DNA of 28,261 bases, taken from positions 1-28,261 of the forward strand of contig CAICTM010001488.1 in the NCBI GenBank assembly GCA_903772945.1, in the 5' to 3' direction. Shown here piece after piece: positions 1 to 9,756 of the stretch. The stretch is from Seminavis robusta (Eukaryota > Bacillariophyta > Bacillariophyceae > Naviculales > Naviculaceae). The notes below the pieces were generated by a model. The model had not been told where the DNA came from. It saw nothing but the letters and a program-made list of their open reading frames with translations, and did no database searches. A program made the translations under genes and the position numbers. Numbering within the stretch: position 1 is the first letter of the stretch; every line of letters starts with the position of its first letter.

Positions 1-530
1 ATGGCTACACACACCCCCATCCAAGGGATCCACCAAGAAGACTGGATCTGGTGGACTGAGACTGATATCCAACCTTGGAACTGAGGACCTAAGGGGTTCT
101 AAGCCCAAGGTGGTCAAGTTCAAGCTTGACAAAAAGGGGGTGCTGGAGATGGTGTGACAGTGACCCAGAAGACTCAAGCAGTGATGATGACCCTGCAGAT
201 TCTGAACCTGAAGAAAGATGAAGCCCCCAAGCCCAAACCCAGCCCAAGCCCAAGAACCAGGAAAGCTGGTCCCCCCTCCATCACTGAGGATGGGACCCTA
301 GACTCACATCTAGCTCCTTCTCCAGCTCTGCACTCACACCAAACCAATGGTTGAAGGCCAGCATGTCTTACTTCAAGGCCTTTGATGGGAAACAAAACAC
401 TGGAAGTCCTCCACCTTTCTGCCCTAAGTATCTGTCCCTGATGCGAAAGGGCATCTCCTTACCGTCAAGGATGACAAGGATATCAAGGAGCACCTGAAGA
501 GAATGAAGAAGGATCCTGCCTACGATGCTG
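1..530 (+). pseudogene. Decayed coding remnant, origin unknown
   Basis: No intact gene is visible. Short stretches read like protein but in shifting frames. Positions 2-154 are open and end in KLDKKGVLEMV before a stop. A Ser/Asp/Glu-rich piece (SDPEDSSSDDD) follows in another frame near 155-220. A Lys-rich piece containing KDDKDIKEHLKRMKKDPAYD lies near 460-525. A Pro/Lys-rich run (repeats of cccaagccc) sits at 228-260. The composition suggests a worn gag-like or other repeat-derived coding region, but I recognise no family. Confidence 0.25.
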
Positions 531-672
531 TGTTAGTTGCTCTAAGCTCTCTTCTAGTTTATCTTGCTATTTAGATACTATTGAAAAAGTGGGTGGGGTA
601 CCAGCTTTTGCTACTGGCATCAATTCTAGTACAGAGGTACAGGTTGATCATCCCTAATCGCGATCCCCAACA
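531..672 (-). repeat. Candidate 3' LTR of the minus-strand copia relic
   Basis: On the minus strand the relic pol ends at 732. It is followed by a purine-rich CAGGAGTG (plus 673-680 is cactcctg) directly abutting TGTTGG. The same GGAGTG/TGTTGG junction precedes the LTR-like segment at 4382-4645. The far end may be TGTTAG at 531, which would give TGTT...AACA ends and a 142-bp unit, short beside the 261-264 bp LTRs elsewhere here. The right boundary is better supported than the left. I found no second copy, so this may be a truncated LTR. Confidence 0.35.
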
Positions 673-731
673 CACTCCTGTGGTCGTCGAGCTTGTCCTA
701 GTCGTCGACCATGCTTACTTACTTACTGCGC

Positions 732-1604
732 TTAGCGCTCCTTCTTTGAACGGACCTTCTTGTCCGACCGTGACCCTCCTTCTGAGTGCCCTGGCTCTGA
801 GTGTTCCACAACAACCATCAACTTGTCCACGTTCTGTTGAACCAGTCGACCTTGGTTCGGCTTCGTCCAGAAGTCCCCAATCATATCATCAGTTTGGACA
901 CCAGTCCACACTGATCTCCTTCTTTGCGACTCTGTCGCTCACAAGGAAGTACCTAATGTTGATTTGCTTCGTTCGTTTACACTAGAAAGCTTTGCCGTTC
1001 TTCTCTAGAAAGAATGGCACTCTTTTTGTCACTGATAGACTATAGTTTTTTAACTACATAGCCTTGCTTCCGAAGGAACTGCCTCGTCCAAAGGATCGAT
1101 GGCATCAGGTCTCAACTGCCACGAGTTCACTCTCAGTTGAGCTTCTCATGTTCAATTTCTGTTCGTCGAAGTCGAAATGGGTACCGGTGCCCATGGTCAA
1201 ACCACCTCCGGTGTGACCCTCATGTTTGGATGGATCCGAAAGAACCATCAACATACCATTTAATATGCCACTTCCGTCGGCTTTGAGAACTAATGGTAGT
1301 TTCTAGTACGCTAATGTACTGCATGAGGTGGACTAGTTTATCCCAATCGTGCTATCTGTTTCCTTGACTCTAGTCGTAAGGAACGATATCGCCGTACCAG
1401 TGTCTGGTCGGGCTCTCTCGTAGCGATTAACACCTTAGCCACCAGGCTGTGAAAGGTGTCTGCCTTGTTCGTTGGGAGCTTCTTGCAGGATTCGTCTACT
1501 GTAATAGGTCTTTCGGGGCTGCAATATTCTAGTTTTCGTGCCCCTTTCCTCTGGCGATGCCTTCCCGAAGGCTTCCAGGATTTCATCAAAGACTTGTACA
1601 TTGA
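732..1604 (-). pseudogene. Copia pol relic: end of RT plus RNase H
   Basis: Reading the minus strand from about 1600 to 732, recognisable copia blocks appear in order but in changing frames. They are ADTFHSLVAKVL then RARPD and FLTTRVKETD (the region after the RT catalytic domain, 1340-1470), HEGHTGGGLTMGTG then EQKLNMRSSTESELVA (RNase H, 1090-1230), and INIRYFLVSDRVAKKE, VDWCP and IGDFWTKPNQG (RNase H end, 830-990). Several frameshifts and stops separate them, so no protein can be made. The frame ends at 732, close to the presumed polypurine tract and LTR. Protease, integrase and the RT active site are absent. Placement in copia rests on motif order and is secure; the subfamily is not determined. 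Confidence 0.82.
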
Positions 1605-1607
1605 TAC

Positions 1608-2168
1608 TTAGCATTGACCCTTCAGAGTTTCCCCTAGCTCTTTCTCAGCTCTGGCCTTGCTATCCTGCAACTTCAAGAGCTCATACTCAGCTAGGGCTGC
1701 TTTCTTGGCTTCGCGGGCCAAGTCAACCTCCTCAATCCACTTGTCCTCGTAGTGTTCCTTGATTTGGTCAGGTCCAAAGTTCTCCTTCCAGTCTCCCAAT
1801 TTGATATCCATCTTGCGAGGTCTTCCGGTGGTGGATCGGTACTTCCAAGTGTTGAGGGCTTGGGTTAGGGCATCCAGCTGTTCGAGCTGTACCCAAGTGA
1901 TCTGCTCGGGTATCCCTTCTTCCTTCCACTCCTCCGCGGCCTTCTTGCTGAAGTTGCGGATCAACTTGGTAGGGGTAGTGATACTCATACCCCAAATGAA
2001 CAGTAGTAGTTCAAGGGAGCGATCCCCGCATTCCATCACGAGGTACTCCATGATTTCGAAGCTCTTCCTTTCCCTGGGGGTCATTTCCGCAATGAAGCCG
2101 GCCAAAGCTTCATCCCTTGCTAGGTCCAGGCTGGCCTTGGAAGGGCTGTCTTCATCTTCAGATGCCAT
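1608..2168 (-). CDS. Gag-like ORF upstream of the copia relic, 186 aa
   Basis: An uninterrupted frame starts at ATG 2166-2168; a longer frame using GTG at 2180 is possible but less likely. The product is highly charged and mostly helical. It begins MASEDEDSPSKASLDLARDE, has central Trp-containing segments (EEWKEEGIPEQITW, GDWKENFGPDQIKEHYEDKW) and ends in a Lys/Glu-rich helix (REAKKAALAEYELLKLQDSK). There is no zinc knuckle. It lies just upstream of the copia pol relic on the same strand and pol blocks resume within about 30 bp of its stop. Gag N-terminal sequence is therefore the likeliest identity, with protease, integrase and the first part of RT deleted. This is inference from position and composition; I recognise no named domain. 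Confidence 0.5.
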   Translation of the reverse strand: MASEDEDSPSKASLDLARDEALAGFIAEMTPRERKSFEIMEYLVMECGDRSLELLLFIWGMSITTPTKLIRNFSKKAAEEWKEEGIPEQITWVQLEQLDALTQALNTWKYRSTTGRPRKMDIKLGDWKENFGPDQIKEHYEDKWIEEVDLAREAKKAALAEYELLKLQDSKARAEKELGETLKGQC

Positions 2169-2835
2169 CTTGTCAGTCACTCAGAACTACACGACTTTTA
2201 ATCTGGCAAAGTTCTCTTATTCAATCCTTCCCTCAGTAAGGAAAGGCTCTTAGTCAGTCTGCCTGAGATCTACTCAGGACGGTCTTGAAGGGTAAGTTCA
2301 GTGCACACAACAGGTGCAATAGAGTGCTACAGATGCAATACTCACTCCTGGTCAACAGGAACACTTTATACTTATGTTAAACTAGTAATTGTGAGCTCTC
2401 AGGGCTCCTAAAGTCAACTACGGTGTCAGGTTTCGAGTGCCACGAAATGGGGCTACCGTGGTGGCCGAAAATGCACTTTCAGCTATCTTTCGGCCTCCGA
2501 ATTTCCTACCGGTACATACCAGACAACCAAATATCTTCACATAGAAATCTTCTTAGGCCATTCTCTCATAATGGGCTCCAATACATAGGAGTCAAGCACA
2601 AAGTTACATGGGCAGCAAGGCCACAGGGACATAGAACAATTTAGTCTTGTAAAGCCAAATTTTGGCAGCAGGGCTGCCATACATTGTTCCAGAGTGACAG
2701 ACAATCTGAGAAACCAGCACAGTTGCAAAGACATTCAGAGACCAACACTCTGACAAACCAACAGTGCTGGATTCACATCATGTGGCTCCAAACCAAATCC
2801 TGTCACCCCTCAACTGCTCTGTTATTGCAACGGTT
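2169..2835. other. Non-coding interval
   Basis: No convincing coding region on either strand. If the ORF at 1608-2168 is gag, its 5' leader and 5' LTR should lie here, but I could not find a second copy of the sequence ending at 672. No clear repeat, RNA gene or promoter is recognisable. Confidence 0.5.
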
Positions 2836-3126
2836 TTAATGTGTAAATGAAAGCATGACTCTCTTGGGCAGTTCTTTCATTCCCGGTTCCTTGTGGGAGT
2901 TGAACCTGACAGGATGTTCTTTGAAGTCAACAGGGTCCACGTCATCACTGTGACTCATGCTTTTGAAATATGCTGGTGTTGGTGGGACTGAGTCGATCTT
3001 AATCGAATAAGTTTGAATTCGATTTGATTTAGAGTGTTGGTTAATGTATTCCTCGACATCATCATGGGGTCTCGTTTTAGAGTCTGGGTTAATGAGATGG
3101 GGGTTCTCGTTTTGCAGGAGAGACAT
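2836..3126 (-). CDS. Hypothetical protein, 96 aa
   Basis: An ATG-started frame on the minus strand (ATG at 3124-3126). The product is hydrophilic, with segments such as DDVEEYINQHSKSNRIQTY and SHSDDVDPVDFKEHP. It has no transmembrane segment, signal peptide, Cys cluster or known motif. It stands alone between the copia relic and the repeat-rich filler at 3290-3553. It could be a real small gene, one exon of a spliced gene or a chance frame. Its biased composition, with few rare residues, is mildly in favour of coding. Confidence 0.25.
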   Translation of the reverse strand: MSLLQNENPHLINPDSKTRPHDDVEEYINQHSKSNRIQTYSIKIDSVPPTPAYFKSMSHSDDVDPVDFKEHPVRFNSHKEPGMKELPKRVMLSFTH

Positions 3127-3289
3127 TAGGGCTTAGGTCCAAAGTGTGCCGTGGCATTAAATGTCAATGATGTCATGGCAGCGTTGAGATTTCAAAAAGA
3201 GACCGGCTATTTATTTGCTGCTAGTTTCGTCACGCCTGCCTGGTATCCATCTCTAAGTAATTGTCAAGCTGCAAATGATAATTGCTCCA

Positions 3290-3553
3290 GAAAATCATTC
3301 TGCCAAACAATGAATCAATTCTGCGAGCCATTCTGTGCAGTTTTCAGGTGCTTTTGGCAGAAAAAAAGTCATCTGCCAGAGAAAAACACCCTCCCGGCAG
3401 AAAAAAAACACCTCCCGGCAGAAAAAGCCATGCCGGCTTTCGGAACTGCAGAGTTCGAGGGCTTCTGCAGAGTGCACGCCAGCCTGCTTCAGGGGGAAAA
3501 GTGTTTCTGCGGACTCAAAAAGGGCGTTTCTGCAGAGTTTTTCATTCCCAGTG
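3290..3553. repeat. Repeat-rich filler, possible non-autonomous (MITE-like) element
   Basis: This segment ends exactly where copia pol homology begins (3554). The left end holds CTGCCAAACAATGAAT (3300-3315), an exact inverted copy of 22372-22387. The right end holds GCAGAGTTTTTCATTCCCAG (from 3532), matched at 22384-22405 with 20 of 22 bases over the full stretch. At the second site the two motifs are contiguous, so here they look like the two inverted ends of one element. Inside are two near-tandem units of about 21 bp (3380-3421, core CTCCCGGCAGAAAAA) and several tctgcagagt-like words. It is open in two plus frames, but the translation is low-complexity Lys/Arg-rich and not credible as a gene. 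Confidence 0.35.
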
Positions 3554-4327
3554 TACTTGGGGATGACAGTGGACTTCTCAGAACCAGGAAAGGTGATCAT
3601 CAACATGATAGATTACATCAAGAAGATGGTGTCGGAATTCCCAGTGGACTTCGAGCAGATGAGGAAGGTATCAAGTGCAGCTCCTGCTGACCTCTTCATC
3701 TCTGGTGATGGAACCGCCCTGAATGACAAAACCAGGGAAACTTATCACACCTTTGCAGCCAAGCTACTGTTTTTGTGCAAACGTGCCAGACCAGATGTGC
3801 AAACTCTAACAACTGTCTTTTGCACTCGTGTCAAAAACCCAACATCTGATGACTGGGACAAGTTGGTGCAAGGCCTGAAGTTCCTAGATCAAACTGTGGA
3901 AGACAAGTTGATTCTACACATTGATGATATCCATATCATCACTTGGTGGGTGGATGCTAGTTTTGCAGTCCATCCTGATTACCGTTCACACACAGGAGGA
4001 GTCATGTCCTTTGGAAGTGGAGCGGTGTTGTCTGTGTCCGCGAAACAGAAACTCAACTCAAGAAGCAGCACGGAAGCAGCGCTGATTGGAGCAGACGACA
4101 TCATGTCGCCTGTGTTGTGGGCCAAGTTGTTCCTTGAAGAGCAGGGGATCGTTGTCAAAGACAACATCCTTATGCAGGACAACAAGAGTACAATCATTCT
4201 TGCGGAGAACGGCAAGAGCAGTTCGGGCACCTTGGAAATGCGTGGAGACTTTTTTACCAAGCCCCTTCAGGGCAAGCTCTTTCATGAGCACAGGGCCTTC
4301 GTCATGGGGTATCCGCCTCTTGTTTGA
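3554..4327 (+). pseudogene. Copia pol 3' fragment (RT end and RNase H), internally deleted
   Basis: Copia homology begins abruptly at YLGMTVDFSEPGKV (3554) and runs in one open frame to the stop at 4325. In order it shows MIDYIKKM, AAPADLF, KLLFLCKRARPD, LTTVFCTRVK, WWVDASFAVHPDYRSHTGG, KQKLNSRSSTEA and LFLEEQGI, then MQDNKSTIILAENGKSS. Here about 30 residues are missing: the frame jumps at about 4229 from KSSSG to LEMRGDFFTKPLQGKLF. The usual segment with the NVRFF and VEYCP motifs is gone, yet the frame is kept. The RT active site and everything upstream are absent, so the protein is non-functional. The minus-strand fragment at 4663-6267 is a close relative. The frame is open upstream to 3335, but that part is filler sequence. 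Confidence 0.87.
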
Positions 4328-4381
4328 GAACCCAATTACTTATTCGTTCCACGGTAGCCATTAGGGCACCGTGCGGGAGTG

Positions 4382-4645
4382 TGTTGGAGGATATATTCCC
4401 CATACCTCAAATTATTATTGACTCGTGTATTAAACATCTAGTCCGGTTTGTTGGGTAAGGCAACACTGTAACACCGAGCTATTATCAAGTTAATCTGTTG
4501 ATTTGGGCGAGCTGTGGCGAAAGAATGATCTTTCTGGCTGGTCCCTCTGAAATCTGGATTCTGAGAATGCCAGTTTCCTTAAAAATCCTATGATGGTGTG
4601 GTCTTTTTCTTATCCGGGTCCGCTAAATATCTAGACCGACCAACA
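4382..4645. repeat. Single 264-bp LTR shared by two convergent copia fragments
   Basis: The segment has perfect terminal inverted hexamers, TGTTGG at 4382-4387 and CCAACA at 4640-4645. Its length (264) is close to the 261-bp LTRs of the complete element at 9483-14895. Each side carries a 3'-end copia polypurine tract pointing inward: cgggagtg before 4382 and, on the minus strand, gcaggagtg before 4645. Both flanking pol fragments therefore end against it. Only one orientation can be right for one LTR, so either it serves one element and the other was fused to it, or it is a composite of two partial LTRs. No direct target duplication is seen; the flanks are inverted (gagtg/cactc). Confidence 0.6.
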
Positions 4646-4662
4646 CACTCCTGCCGTGGTCC

Positions 4663-6267
4663 CTAGTGGATCCACGGAACGATTAAAACTAAACTAAATA
4701 GGGGGATGCCCCATAATGAAAGCGCGATGCCGTGCATGTCCTGTGTGGGACAATACACCACTCGTACATTTCCCTGCTTCACTTGGTCGTGAATGAAGAA
4801 GAAACAGAAGAAACGCACATTAAGAGCACAAGTACGCTTACCGGTGCTGCTCTTACCATTCTCAGCGAGAATGATAGCACTGTTGTTGTCTTGGTAAAGG
4901 ATGTTCTCCTGAACATCAACACCTTGGGCTTCCAAAAACAACTTGGTCCACAACAAAGGGCTCATAACATCGTCAGCTCCAATGAGTTCGGCGTCGGTAC
5001 TGCTTCGGGCGTTGAGTTTCTGCTTGCTAGAGACAGCAAGATTGAATTGGGGCACCGCGGCCGAAACTGAGCACTCCTCCGGTATGGGAACGGTAGTCTG
5101 GATGCACAGCAAAGCTGGCATCCACCCACCAACGAATAATGCGAACGTCGTCAGCATGGAGGATGAGCTTGTCATTCAAAGCCTGTTGAATAAACTTGAG
5201 GCCTTGAAGAAGTTTGCCACAATCGTTCTGGTTCGGCTGCTTCACTCGAGTACAAAGGACGGTAGTCAGGGTTTGCATATCTGGACGTGCACGTTTACAG
5301 GCAAAGAGTAGCTTGGCCGTGTTCGTGTGGAAGGTATCCTTCGTCTCATAGTCCAGATTGTCACCGTCACCCACAGAAAACAAATCGGCTGGGGCTGCAC
5401 TCGGAACAGAATGGACATGGTCAAAGTTTACAGGGAACTCCTCGAGTACGTTGGTCAAATAGTCAATCATGTCAATCTTGACTTTGCCCGGCTCAGAGAA
5501 ATCAATCGTCATCCCGAGATAATCATGCTTGGGTCCTCTGGTTGTTTTGACAGCACCGTATGTACCATACTTCTCGTTGCACCAGGCCAGGAAATCATCA
5601 TTCACCTTGGCCATCATATGACTGGACATGAGGTTGCCGACATGGAAACCGATAGTCTGTTGCTTGCCATTCACCATCCTGTTGGCAACACAAGGATTGT
5701 AGGGGTTGAATTCAAAACCAATGGATTCCAAATCCTTGCGGAACGCCTTGTACCAAAGCAGACTTGCAATGAGCATTCCATAAAGTGCCTTCAATACCAC
5801 AACGTAGAGGATAGGTCTCCCCTTCTCATAGACAAGGAACGGCTTGTAAGTGTCAGGGTCGAGTTCCACGAGTAGCTCTGCAAGAGTACCTTCAATCTTC
5901 CTGATCACTCTGTCACCACCATCCTTGGGTTGGGGCAATGCTGTCTGGATGAAAGCATTCGGTACATCCGAAGTCATAACGTCACGCCCTTCACTAGCGT
6001 CAATACACATGGAAAGCATCAGTCCTTCCAACGACACTGTAGGGCTTTGGGTCTCATCCTTGTCCTGATAAGCTCTGGTTGGTTTCCCGTTGAAAATGGC
6101 TCGGGCCTTGACGGTCCTGTCTCTCTTCTCTGTAACAAGCATAAGTGTCACCTGCGACTTCTTGAGCTCTGTTTTGCTACACTCCTCTGGTCGAACTGGT
6201 GCGAATGCCACATGAAAGCGTTACAGTTCCTCCCACGACTCAGAGTATCCGTGAGTAGATTGAGTCA
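4663..6267 (-). pseudogene. Copia pol fragment: RT and RNase H, dead active site
   Basis: The minus strand carries most of a copia RT and RNase H. From the 5' side: HVAFAPVRPEEC, VTEKRDRTVKARAIFNGKP, DASEGRDVMTSDVPNAFIQT, VVVLKALYGMLIASLLWYK, then FHVGNLMSSHM where related elements have HVDDL. Both catalytic Asp residues are lost (D to G and D to N, 5633-5638). RNase H follows with YLGMTIDFSEPGKV, ACKRARPD, WWVDASFAVHPDYRSHTGG, KQKLNARSSTDAELIGADD and YQDNNSAIILAENGKSS. A frameshift near 5030-5060 separates the two halves of RNase H. A TAA interrupts the frame just upstream of RFHVAF, near 6217. Gag, protease and integrase are missing. It ends close to the shared LTR at 4382-4645, tail-to-tail with 3554-4327. 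Confidence 0.9.
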
Positions 6268-6279
6268 TGCTTTATGAGT

Positions 6280-6675
6280 CAACACGATGGAACAGAGAAC
6301 GCTGGCAAGTACACGTTCTCAACGAAACCAAAGGACACGGTAAACTGGAGTATTCGACAGGAGTAAAGCATCCTGCCAACGAACCGTTTCCCGCAGATAC
6401 CACGTTGACTTCCGTATGAATCAAGATCAACTACCACGATGCATTGATCTAACACGCTACGAACTAGCTTTACTGATCGCATCAATCAAAGCTCACAACA
6501 CAGATTATGAATTACTAAGAAGCGAACTTTGCATTTACCTTGCACTCGTCTTGGATAGTTGCAGTCGATCTCGTTGAGTGGTAGCTACCTCTACAAGATC
6601 CCTCTATTCAAGTAGTATTTCCTCATGTTAGCAGATTAACTAGTCGCAGTTACGCACTGCCTCACCTTCATCAAG
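6280..6675. other. Non-coding leader region of the outer copia element
   Basis: This lies between the minus-strand copia fragment and the gag start of the outer element. A 5' LTR and primer-binding site are expected here, but I could not define LTR ends or a tRNA-complementary primer site. A minus-strand frame at 6279-6485 (68 aa) shows no recognisable motif and is probably chance. Confidence 0.4.
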
Positions 6676-9465
6676 ATGGCCGATAAATCAGCCAGGCTCA
6701 AGCATGTCCTGTGCAACCTATGCGGCAAAGACGCTTCCAACACAGGGTACAATGCATCTCACATGCGCATCGCACTGTCTGAACAAGGAATCGATGGATG
6801 GATGGATCTCCTACTTCTCACCAAAGATGAAGTTATGGATCTCCAAGCTTCCAACGACGCCAACGGTGCTCCATGACCAGTACCTCTCACCAGGAAGAAG
6901 CTGCAGCTCGCGGTGATACAGATGTATCACCATTGGTCGTTCAAGAGGAAGGCACCCATCCGCATCATATCACTGACGGCCACTGCGCTCGACGCTTTCA
7001 GAGTTGGACTCTTCCAGCCACACGGCGAAATCGTCCCATGGCAGCAAATGAGACGTAGCGATGCCACGATGACCGATGGGGAGCGTGCAATCGCACTTTG
7101 GGACAAGAACAACAAGCCCGTCCGCTCGGAGTTCAGAGAGTTTCGCGACGAATCAGCCTTCATCAAATGGAGGAAGAACTTCCTCAACACGCTCAAATCT
7201 CAAGGTCTCTCCCACCTCATTGATTCTGACTTCACGGTCACCAACGTCGAACTAGACAAGAAACAACGAAAATGGATGTACAAGACCTTTGAAGACATCT
7301 TCCAAGATTCACAGGCGCGATCCATCGTCCTTGCCAACGAAATCGACAAGGACACTCGTGCGATCTGGAAGGCAATTGACGAATATTAGATTTCGTGTTA
7401 TCTCACCTCCGCCGATATCACAGAAGGTGTATGGAGAGGGTCCCAAGCTGGTTTCATCTCCAACTTCCTCAAACAATTTCAGCAGTACAATGAGATCAGC
7501 GACGAGCCATACACTGACCAGCAGGGAGCACGTTTCTTGGAACGCTCAATCTCCAAGGCACCAAATCTTGCTCCCGTACGACATCTCGCACTGCAAACCA
7601 AGAAAGCCGCAGGAGACACCTCCAAGTATACACTCGAGCAATATCGAGCAGCTCTTCTCAAGTAAGCACAACTGCATGACAGTGCAAATCATGCAACGTC
7701 CACACACTCTCAAAGCAATGCTCGTCGCCGCACCTACCAACACGAAATTCTCTTCGATGATGGTACAGCGGAAACCTGTGACAACGCCTATGAGGCGTTC
7801 GTCCACGACATGGATACACCATTGGAGGTCCTATTGCAAGCCCATCAGACAGACACTCGTGGTCCGCGAAAGGTCATGATGAACGCAACCACATGGCGGT
7901 CGCTATCCACATGGCGGTCGCTATCCAAGTCGGATCAAGAGGCATGGGATAATATTTCTGAGCAGGGCAAGAAGAGCATCCTTGACTACACGGCTGACTT
8001 AGCTGTTCGACGTAGTCAGCACAACTCTGGGCAATCGCGCCCATCCCGCTCAGTCAACTTCCATGACCTCCTCGACGTGGGCAACACCACGCCACGAGCA
8101 GGCAACCTGGAAGTGTCCTCGCACCAAACCAAGTCCAACAAGACGGACACCGACCTGTTGCAGCTCGCGTGCAACAAGACGCATTCAACGCCACCGTCCT
8201 TCGCTGGTGACATCGCGTCCGTCCTATCACAGCCGCCCAATACGGCTACACGCGAGGTACGAGTTCACGAGGTTGATCGCTCATCCTATGAGTCCTACTC
8301 CCACGAAATGTTGTTCAGCGAGCCAGAGATTGATCCTGACTGGCAACCCTTCATATATCTCTCTGATGGATCCGAGGACGACCAAACACAAACCACTCGT
8401 GAGACTACGACGACGCCGGTGGACCTCCTCGACGTACCCAACGAAGCGGATCCTCCAAAGCCCGCACTCAACGATGGAGAAACAATCTTCCCACCCACTG
8501 CTCAGGATTTCTCGCAGTTTGCTTACGGTACCTCCCAATACAAGGCTATTGATACGAGTATCCAACAGCAAATCCAAGAGGATCACACAGGGTACCACAC
8601 CTTCGAACCGCAGGTTCTATGCGATGAACCCTTCGACCTCTGGACACGTCAATGCGTCTCCTTAGCTCTGGAAGCACAGCTGGAACCTACGGCACCTCCT
8701 GTGATTGGCACACTCATGGCACCACCGTACCATCAGATTCAGCAACCTGACGATACACTCTTGCTTCGTCAGCGTCGAGCTGCCACCGAGCTTGAACAAC
8801 AGCTCTTGGCCAATCTTACAGCGGAAGAAGCACCCGTCGAGGAGGCACCCATTGCAGAGACACCCGCTGGTGATCCTGAGTCCCTAGCGCTGGATGTTTC
8901 CCAACTCCAACTCGATCCTTCCTCTGATATTGGAGCCGATGTTGACACCGACCTCAGTTTCGCGACACCAAGCGAGGCTGACTTCCCAGAAGACCCCTCC
9001 ATGCGCCACATCAAGAGCACCCATGGAATCCGCAAGGCTGTCAGACAACGCCGAGTGCTCAGACAGACTCCTACTGCACTCGCACCTGCAGCAATAACGG
9101 CAACCACTGCCGCATCCGCCCCCACGGTCCCCACAACAACACCGGTCTCTGATGGCACTCCAGACTCTTCTGGATTCGTTACTGTCACCTCTTCCAAACC
9201 TCGAGGACGGAAGGGCAGGACCAAGAAGAAGGAACCATCCAAGATGCCACCAGGTACTCTTGGATCTATCTGCAACCTCATGTCACCACCTGGTTACAGA
9301 CAGGATCTGCTCTCATCCAGCTCATCCGAATCCAGGAGCTCTGACAGTTCCTACCGCCCCTCCGATGTATCCCAACAGTCTCGCACTGGAGATGCATCCG
9401 ACTCCTTCGCTGCTCTTCAAGACTCCGATGACGAGCAGGATTTTCATCAGGCCAGAACACGCTAA
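6676..9465 (+). pseudogene. Gag of outer copia element, three in-frame stops
   Basis: One frame of 930 codons from ATG 6676 to TAA 9463-9465, with no frameshift, is interrupted by TGA (6874-6876), TAG (7387-7389) and TAA (7663-7665). The N-terminal part (ARLKHVLCNLCGKDA, then an SEQGIDGWMDLLLLTKDEV stretch) has the feel of a small helical domain. The next part (FREFRDESAFIKWRKNF, KKQRKWMYKTFEDIFQD) resembles gag capsid sequence. The C-terminal half is long, Pro/Thr/Asp-rich and disordered, with a basic patch (RGRKGRTKKKEPSK) and a Ser-rich end. No CCHC knuckle was seen. Gag is assigned from its place just before pol in the same element. The stops are consistent with point changes such as CGA to TGA, CAG to TAG and CAA to TAA. 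Confidence 0.8.
7891..7926 (+). repeat. 18-bp tandem duplication in gag
   Basis: acatggcggtcgctatcc occurs twice in tandem, duplicating the hexapeptide TWRSLS in frame. The copies are identical, which points to recent slippage. Confidence 0.9.
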
Positions 9466-9477
9466 GCCAACGTGGTC

Positions 9478-9482
9478 CACAG
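9478..9482. repeat. Target-site duplication, left copy (CACAG)
   Basis: CACAG immediately precedes the left LTR of the inner element and is repeated at 14896-14900. Five bp is the usual copia duplication length. It fixes the insertion boundaries within the outer element, 13 bp after its gag stop. Confidence 0.93.
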
Positions 9483-9743
9483 TGTTGATCCAGGCAGGAA
9501 GCCTAGTGAAGAATTGTTAGTAATAAAGTTTGTTATTAACAATTATGAGCATGGTAACTGTCCCAAACTGGAGCACACAGGCCCAGCTGGGGAGTGCCAA
9601 CTCTAACAGCTGCTAACGGTTTTGGCTACCCTGCTTCTGGGATTCCAAGCAGGGTGGGCAACTAATGGGCTTGCTTGCATTTAATAGTGACTGGGATCTG
9701 GGACAGGACCTAAAGACTTAAGGGTCCTAGTGCCAGATCAACA
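9483..9743 (-). repeat. 3' LTR of inner copia element
   Basis: 261 bp, TGTTGATC at 9483 and GATCAACA ending at 9743; direct repeat of 14635-14895 with one mismatch. An internal inverted pair (ccctgcttctggg / ccaagcaggg, near 9629-9654) could form a hairpin. Confidence 0.97.
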
Positions 9744-9756
9744 CACCCTCACACTA
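9744..9756 (-). promoter_or_regulatory. Polypurine tract of inner element
   Basis: On the minus strand the purine-rich agtgtgagggtg directly abuts the TGTTG of the 3' LTR, just after the pol stop at 9757-9759. This is the expected site for plus-strand DNA priming. The GTG/TGTTG junction is also seen at 673 and 4382. Confidence 0.5.

Noticed and set aside
581..985. 134-aa plus-strand ORF
   Set aside because: It lies antisense to the recognisable copia RNase H relic and its LTR junction.
3335..3553. N-terminal domain of the 330-codon plus ORF
   Set aside because: The residues come from low-complexity filler repeats; copia homology begins sharply at 3554.
5327..5875. 182-aa plus-strand ORF antisense to the copia RT
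   Set aside because: It is a shadow of the conserved minus-strand RT frame and has no motif of its own.
8769..9281. 170-aa minus-strand ORF antisense to gag
   Set aside because: Val/Ser/Ala-rich shadow of the Thr/Pro/Ala-rich gag frame.
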